DNA from: CAYRFF01 sp964436125
Lineage (GTDB): Bacteria; Bacteroidota; Bacteroidia; Chitinophagales; Saprospiraceae
Direction: 5' to 3'
NCBI GenBank assembly: GCA_964436125.1
Contig: CAYTBT010000060.1
Coordinates: 1-11,570 of the forward strand
DNA: 11,570 nucleotides
In this document: positions 7,896-11,570 of the stretch, in pieces
Layout of the letters: the number at the start of each line of letters is the position of its first letter
How positions within the stretch are numbered: the stretch's first letter is position 1
Notes under the pieces: generated by a model
Told to the model about the DNA's origin: nothing
Databases searched by the model: none
Seen by the model: only the letters and a program-made list of their open reading frames with translations
Program-made: the position numbers and the translations under genes

Positions 7896-7916
7896 GGTCG
7901 GATTTTAATATTTTTG
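7885..7916 (+). promoter_or_regulatory. Bacteroidota-type promoter of the delta-60 repeat gene
   Basis: A TTG element (7885-7887) is followed after 21 bp by TATTTTTG (7909-7916), an exact TAnnTTTG. This is the best promoter in the window. Transcription would begin near 7922, just ahead of the signal-peptide coding region. That places the real start of translation well upstream of the TTG at 8053. Confidence 0.65.
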
Positions 7917-7950
7917 GGATAATTATAGCCTTAAAATCAGATACCACATT

Positions 7951-9459
7951 ATTAAATTATTTTTTACGCTCTTATTAAGTTTATTCATAAGCTCTTTAAA
8001 CTACGGACAAAGCAAATTTCTGGATCCGACATTCGGAGATGCCGGAATTGTCTTGACTTCAGTTTCACCGGTTTTAAATGCTGCAAATGCTGTCGCTGTT
8101 CAAGAAGATGGAAAGATTCTTGTGGCCGGCTCATCCGGAGAAATAGGAAACGTACAAGTTACCGTAGCACGATACCTTGATGATGGGACAATGGATGAAA
8201 CATTCGGGGATAATGGAACTATATTTTTAAATATAACTCCCATTAAATCTTTTGCTACTGATATTGAAATACTGAAGGAGGGGAAAATCCTTCTCGGTGG
8301 TTATACATGGGATGATTCACAGGGAAATCTCGTACTCATCCGCCTTAACAAGGATGGCTCCGTAGATACAACTTTCGGGCTGGATGGCTACACTATTTAT
8401 GATGCCGGTGGAAGGGAAGTGGCGCAAGCCATCGAGGTTCAAGAGGATGGCAAAATACTCATAGCAGGAAATAAAGACGATGATGCTATGATTGCCAGAT
8501 TTAATAAAGATGGATTTCTTGACGAATCGTTTGGTCAGCAAGGTTGGTCGATTTTCCCTATTGGTACCGTATGGAGTTATGTAAGAGACATCGCTATTCA
8601 AGACGATGGAAATATTCTTGCTACCGGGTTTTCAATTGATTCCGACGGATATCATATTGCTATGGCAAGATTGAACCCAGCCGGAAAACTTAATCTATCA
8701 TTTGGTGATGGTGGTACGACATTTTTCAATATAGGGCGAGGCAATGATTTTTCAGAGGCACTTGTGCTTCAGGATGATGGTAAAATTTTAATCGGTGCAC
8801 ACTCTTGGGTGAGTAGCAATCCCATTTTGAAATATGATTATGCAGTAGTGCGATTGAATTCAGACGGAACATTTGATACTTCTTATGGCGAAAATGGATT
8901 TGCGAAAGCTCGTATTGTCGAGGGGGAAAATTACACAACAGATATACTTCTACAGGAAAATGGAAAAGCAATTATCATAGGAAATACAGTCGATGAAATG
9001 AAACAAGACCTAGCTATACTGCGCTTCAATGCAGATGGAAGCCTCGATACAACCTTCGGGAAGGATGGTAAAATAAGTACTGATATCAATGGCCGAGTCG
9101 ATAAGGCCAATGCCGCGATTCTCGATAAATCGGGGAAGATCTTGCTTGTCGGTTTTTCCACCTTATCACATCCGGAAATATGTGTACTTCGTTATAGAAA
9201 AACACCTGTAAGTACAGAAAATGCTCTGACAAAACAATTAAAAATATACCCCAATCCCGTACGCGATAAATTGTATCTACGTCCGATGAGTGCCGGGAAG
9301 TATCGCATAAACATATTTGATGTGCAGGGAAGACATATTTTACAGGAGGAAATTTATGGAGATACGTATATCGATATTTCAGACTTTCATAATGGCTTGT
9401 ATTTCTTAAAGGTGAAAAATGCGACTAGGGTACAACTCTATCGTTTTATCAAAATTTAA
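7951..9459 (+). CDS. Secreted delta-60 repeat protein with T9SS type A sorting domain
   Basis: About 502 residues if read from the ATT at 7951. Residues 1-20 form a classic signal peptide (KLFFTLLLSLFISSLNYGQ), so the protein enters the periplasm by Sec. Seven delta-60 units follow. The LDxTFG-type motifs have their Phe/Tyr at residues 28, 85, 142, 194, 251, 312 and 369, mostly 57 apart, and each is followed by a QEDGKILVAG-like strand. Seven units suggest a seven-bladed beta-propeller. A linker leads to a C-terminal T9SS type A sorting domain (about 427-502) with KIYPNPVRDKLYL, a typical NIFDVQGR strand and GLYFLKV, so the product should cross the outer membrane and be cell-attached or released. 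No ATG, GTG or TTG lies in frame between the stop at 7906 and 8053. The TTG at 8053 would remove the signal peptide and first repeat motif, so ATT at 7951 (or 7948) is the likely start. Ligand and role are unknown. Confidence 0.85.
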   Translation: MKLFFTLLLSLFISSLNYGQSKFLDPTFGDAGIVLTSVSPVLNAANAVAVQEDGKILVAGSSGEIGNVQVTVARYLDDGTMDETFGDNGTIFLNITPIKSFATDIEILKEGKILLGGYTWDDSQGNLVLIRLNKDGSVDTTFGLDGYTIYDAGGREVAQAIEVQEDGKILIAGNKDDDAMIARFNKDGFLDESFGQQGWSIFPIGTVWSYVRDIAIQDDGNILATGFSIDSDGYHIAMARLNPAGKLNLSFGDGGTTFFNIGRGNDFSEALVLQDDGKILIGAHSWVSSNPILKYDYAVVRLNSDGTFDTSYGENGFAKARIVEGENYTTDILLQENGKAIIIGNTVDEMKQDLAILRFNADGSLDTTFGKDGKISTDINGRVDKANAAILDKSGKILLVGFSTLSHPEICVLRYRKTPVSTENALTKQLKIYPNPVRDKLYLRPMSAGKYRINIFDVQGRHILQEEIYGDTYIDISDFHNGLYFLKVKNATRVQLYRFIKI

Positions 9460-9467
9460 GCGTGTTG

Positions 9468-9521
9468 CCCCTTAAAGGAACTGTGCTGCTCCAGGTGTAC
9501 GGATTGTAAATCTTTAAGGGG
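9468..9521. terminator. Inverted repeat between convergent genes, possible two-way terminator
   Basis: CCCCTTAAAG (9468-9477) and CTTTAAGGGG (9512-9521) are perfect 10-bp inverted repeats around a 34-nt spacer. They lie 8 bp after the delta-60 gene stop and about 45 bp from the end of the convergent peptidase gene. The position fits a shared terminator. The large loop and the lack of a T-run make it atypical, so a processed or protein-bound structure is also possible. Confidence 0.45.
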
Positions 9522-9565
9522 AAGCCAATCTTTTAAAGAGAAGAAGCTTTATAAATAAAAGGGCT

Positions 9566-10420
9566 TCAATGAATCGCCTCAAATGTCCCTTCTGACAGAT
9601 CCCCGGTCTGAAATCCTTTATTAAACCAGTACATCCTTTGCTTGGCCGTGCCGTGGGTAAATGATTCCGGGACGACATAGCCCCTTGAACGCATCTGGAT
9701 TTTATCGTCCCCCATTGCTTGTGCGGCGCGCAAGGCACTCTTAAGGTCGCCCTTTTCAAGCATTTGTTGATTTTCACGGGCATAATATCCCCATACACCG
9801 GCGAGAAAATCAGCTTGCAATTCCAGTTTTACGGAGAGTTTATTGTATTCCACTTTGCTCAATCTATGGCGCTGAGCATCGACGCGATCAGATATCCCCA
9901 GTAGATTCTGTACGTGGTGGCCTACTTCATGTGCAATCACATAAGCTATCGCAAATTCTCCCGGGGCATGGAATCGATTTTTCAAGGTTCGACAGAAATC
10001 GAGATCGATATATACTTTCTGATCAGCAGGGCAGTAGAATGGCCCCGTCGCCTTGGAGGCAAATCCGCAACCGCTATTTGTCTGATAATCAAAGAGCACC
10101 AATTTGGGCGGAATATACTGTTCTCCATGTGCATTAAAAATCCCTTTCCACACATTTTCCGTACTTGCCAGTACGACGCTGACAAGTTGCGCCGTCTCAT
10201 CCTCGCGAGGATCGGTCGGCCCCTGAACAGTTGTCGTCGTAGGACTTCCACCGCCAAATAGTGATAGAAGGGGTGTCAAGTCAGTACCTGTAAACCACGA
10301 GAAGAGCAGAATAAGGATCGCACCTACTCCTCCGCCGATGCCAAGCCTACGGCCCCTACGCCTTCTCCTTCCTCTTCTGTCTTCAACATTGGAACTACTT
10401 CTTCTACCTCTCCAGCGCAT
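9566..10420 (-). CDS. Neutral zinc metallopeptidase, YpfJ/KPN_02809 family
   Basis: A 284-residue membrane-anchored putative zinc protease (Zn_peptidase, PF04228). It opens with the family's MRWRGRRSSSNVEDRRG. A very Arg-rich block (residues 15-25) precedes a single transmembrane segment (about 27-43, GIGGGVGAILILLF), so the N-terminus should be cytoplasmic and the catalytic domain periplasmic. A Thr/Ser/Pro-rich linker follows. The domain shows SGCGFASKATGPFYCPADQ, YIDLDFC and the HExxH motif HEVGHHVQ (His164, Glu165, His168). The likely third zinc ligand is Glu200 in LELQADFLAGVWG, where the usual Cys after QAD is Phe. Length is normal for the family. The substrate is unknown for most members. 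It is transcribed toward the delta-60 gene and away from the gene at 10763. I saw no clear TAnnTTTG box on this strand. Its upstream region has competing inverted repeats described separately. Confidence 0.92.
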   Translation of the reverse strand: MRWRGRRSSSNVEDRRGRRRRRGRRLGIGGGVGAILILLFSWFTGTDLTPLLSLFGGGSPTTTTVQGPTDPREDETAQLVSVVLASTENVWKGIFNAHGEQYIPPKLVLFDYQTNSGCGFASKATGPFYCPADQKVYIDLDFCRTLKNRFHAPGEFAIAYVIAHEVGHHVQNLLGISDRVDAQRHRLSKVEYNKLSVKLELQADFLAGVWGYYARENQQMLEKGDLKSALRAAQAMGDDKIQMRSRGYVVPESFTHGTAKQRMYWFNKGFQTGDLSEGTFEAIH

Positions 10421-10691
10421 AATTTTGCTATATTTAAATTATCTTTTATATTATTATCCCTATAAAATTAGGGGTATTTTTCCGCTTACGCAAATGTTTT
10501 ATGCCTTTACCCCTATTAATTGTGCTATTTCTGTGTTTTTTTAATTGAATCCTTATATAAATTGCCGTCCTTTCAGCCATAAAGACTTTCTACCTTTTCC
10601 TGAGGCAATAAATCACAGTTCATCTTTTAAGCATCACCGACAACCGGCAAACTCGAAAACTTAATTAGATGATGAAATCGGTAATTTGTGC
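10421..10691. other. Divergent intergenic region with competing inverted repeats
   Basis: No gene is seen. TAGGGGTA (10469-10476) is complementary to TACCCCTA (10508-10515) over 8 bp. The same TAGGG can instead pair with CCCTA (10458-10462) in a 5-bp stem with a 6-nt loop. The two pairings are mutually exclusive. They lie 38 to 95 bp before the peptidase start codon, so they would fall in its mRNA leader if transcription begins beyond 10515. No known riboswitch class was recognised. Confidence 0.4.
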
Positions 10692-10722
10692 TTGAAAATG
10701 TAGATTTTATACTGTTACTTTG
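10692..10722 (+). promoter_or_regulatory. Candidate promoter of the gene at 10763
   Basis: TTG (10692-10694), a 20-bp spacer and TTACTTTG (10715-10722). The last matches TAnnTTTG at all but one fixed position. Transcription would start near 10729, giving a leader of roughly 35 nt before the ATG, which is preceded by a weak purine-rich AGGATAAGG. Confidence 0.45.
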
Positions 10723-10762
10723 TCGGCTGCGTTACATAGTGAAAGAATTGACAGGATAAGGC

Positions 10763-11437
10763 ATGAAAATAACCCAATACAGATTTCTACACATTCTCCT
10801 CTGCACTTGTTGCATGGCATTCAGCATCCACTTTATGTATGGGCAAGAAGTGCATACGGGTAAAACACGTGAGATACCGCAGAAAACATATCGAGAATAT
10901 TTACACGATTTACATGACGGCGTGCTTATCGTGCGGATACCGACATATAGTGCACAGATTGAGTACTTGGAAAAAGCACTGGAGGATAATGAGAGTAAAT
11001 ATATGCGGAAGAAGCTTATAAAGTACAAGGATAAACGAGAGAAGATGAAACGAGATTGTATAGATGGCTTTCAGGACAATTACGATTTTTCTGAAGTCTA
11101 TTTTATTGCCGACACATCCATGTCTACCTTTCTTGCGACCTATGACGAGGAACATTTACTGAAGGGGAATTCCCTGGCTTCTTATGATAGGAAAAAGCTC
11201 TTTTTCTGCATCAAGGGAAACACATCACAATACTCCAATGGCCATAAAGCCGCCTGGTTGATTATGGACTACAGAATGAAGCCGCTACCGGACAGATTTC
11301 CCTATTATGTCGGTGAGCGGAATGTGGTTCAATCTCTTTTCTCTATTTTTACCTCGATATTTGGCGGGACTTATCAACGGTCAATGGCTGAAATTGCTAC
11401 AAAGTTTAATGAACAGTTCTATAAAAAGTTGTTCTAG
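10763..11437 (+). CDS. Secreted protein of unknown function (Bacteroidota-type)
   Basis: A 224-residue protein with an N-terminal signal peptide of about 28 residues (hydrophobic FLHILLCTCCMAFSIHF, then MYGQ). Two adjacent Cys lie within the hydrophobic core, but there is no clear lipobox with suitable following residues, so a lipoprotein is possible though not favoured. The mature part begins with a segment like LHDGVLIVRIPTYSAQIEYLEKAL. A strongly charged, probably coiled-coil helix follows (about 70-101, YMRKKLIKYKDKREKMKRD). Then comes FQDNYDFSEVYFIADTSM, and a C-terminal half of mixed strands and helix without known motifs. It resembles a recurrent Bacteroidota family with 'L..g.LlVrL.t....i..l' and 'F..nfdF..vYFf', whose function I do not know. 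No T9SS tail is present, so it is likely periplasmic. It is divergent from the zinc peptidase gene and shares its 342-bp upstream region. Confidence 0.82.
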   Translation: MKITQYRFLHILLCTCCMAFSIHFMYGQEVHTGKTREIPQKTYREYLHDLHDGVLIVRIPTYSAQIEYLEKALEDNESKYMRKKLIKYKDKREKMKRDCIDGFQDNYDFSEVYFIADTSMSTFLATYDEEHLLKGNSLASYDRKKLFFCIKGNTSQYSNGHKAAWLIMDYRMKPLPDRFPYYVGERNVVQSLFSIFTSIFGGTYQRSMAEIATKFNEQFYKKLF

Positions 11438-11472
11438 ATACGATCTTGCCATACAATGGATGTTGTAATGGT

Positions 11473-11512
11473 GTTGAAGGATTGAAGGGGTGAAAGGTTG
11501 AAAAGTTGAGCA
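11473..11512. repeat. Period-8 degenerate tandem repeat (GTTGAAGG-like)
   Basis: Five consecutive 8-bp units are seen: GTTGAAGG, ATTGAAGG, GGTGAAAG, GTTGAAAA and the degenerate GTTGAGCA. The array starts 35 bp after the stop of the preceding gene and is followed within 10 bp by a GC-rich hairpin. It is non-coding as far as can be seen. Confidence 0.6.
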
Positions 11513-11521
11513 ATTCATCAT

Positions 11522-11536
11522 TCCGCCTACGGCGGA
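11522..11536. repeat. Compact GC-rich hairpin TCCGCC-TAC-GGCGGA
   Basis: A perfect 6-bp inverted repeat with a 3-nt loop, flanked on the left by the period-8 array and directly on the right by a period-7 array. It could help end transcription of the gene at 10763, but no T-run follows. It may instead be part of a composite intergenic repeat element. Confidence 0.55.
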
Positions 11537-11570
11537 GCCATTAGCCATTGGCCATTAGCTCTTAGCTGAT
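11537..11570. repeat. Period-7 tandem repeat GCCATTA, related to the gcvP-end array
   Basis: Units GCCATTA, GCCATTG, GCCATTA, GCTCTTA and a partial GCTGAT follow one another without gaps and run to the window edge. Read with the phase TTAGCYA, this is the same family as the array at 4772-4799. The true length is unknown because the window ends inside it. Confidence 0.75.

Noticed and set aside
8053..9459. TTG at 8053 as the start of the delta-60 gene
   Set aside because: It would drop the signal peptide and the first LDPTFG motif and sits about 130 bp after the predicted transcript start.
9719..10261. Plus-strand open frames opposite the zinc peptidase gene
   Set aside because: The minus strand encodes an unmistakable HEVGHHVQ metallopeptidase there; the plus frames are shadows.
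7561..10640. 12-mer AAGCATCACCGA present at 7561 and again at 10629
   Set aside because: A few shared 12-mers are expected by chance in a window this long, and the flanks do not match.
11473..11570. Tandem arrays as a CRISPR
   Set aside because: Units are 7-8 bp with no spacers and no cas genes nearby.

Overview
The window looks like a chromosomal segment of a member of the Bacteroidota. Three things point there. One secreted protein (7951-9459) ends in a type IX secretion (T9SS) type A sorting domain. Several genes are preceded by the phylum's promoter form, a TTG element near -33 and TAnnTTTG near -7. Two orphan proteins resemble lineage-restricted Bacteroidota hypotheticals. Some features recall Saprospiria/Chitinophagia, but the sequence alone does not fix the class.

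Layout, left to right. Positions 1-541 carry no intact gene, only a possible eroded reading frame on the minus strand. A consensus -7 box leads into metK (S-adenosylmethionine synthetase), followed 55 bp later by a full-length gcvP (glycine decarboxylase P-protein), probably as one transcript. The gcvP stop codon lies inside a period-7 TTAGCTA tandem repeat. After an AT-rich gap comes a small toxin-antitoxin pair (TIGR02574-like antitoxin and ParE/RelE-like toxin, joined by TAATG). Next is rlmD (23S rRNA uracil-C5 methyltransferase), overlapping by ATGA a 118-residue protein of unknown function. A 400-bp spacer with a 12-bp direct repeat and a textbook promoter leads to a secreted seven-repeat delta-60 protein whose signal peptide has no ATG, GTG or TTG in frame, so ATT is the likely start. 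A 10-bp inverted repeat separates it from a convergent neutral zinc metallopeptidase gene (YpfJ family, minus strand). Divergently from that peptidase runs a gene for a secreted Bacteroidota-type protein of unknown function. The window ends in a cluster of short tandem repeats plus a compact hairpin, including a second array of the same period-7 family found at the gcvP end.

Functionally, metK and gcvP both serve one-carbon metabolism: GcvP feeds one-carbon units to tetrahydrofolate, and MetK makes the methyl donor that RlmD and other methyltransferases use. The rest is a mix of housekeeping (RlmD), a selfish or stress module (toxin-antitoxin) and envelope/secreted proteins. I found no CRISPR array, prophage, intact insertion sequence, tRNA or rRNA. 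The most unusual signals are the apparent ATT start, the period-7 repeat family that supplies a stop codon, the composite repeat cluster at the right edge, and the conserved-looking orphan coupled to rlmD.
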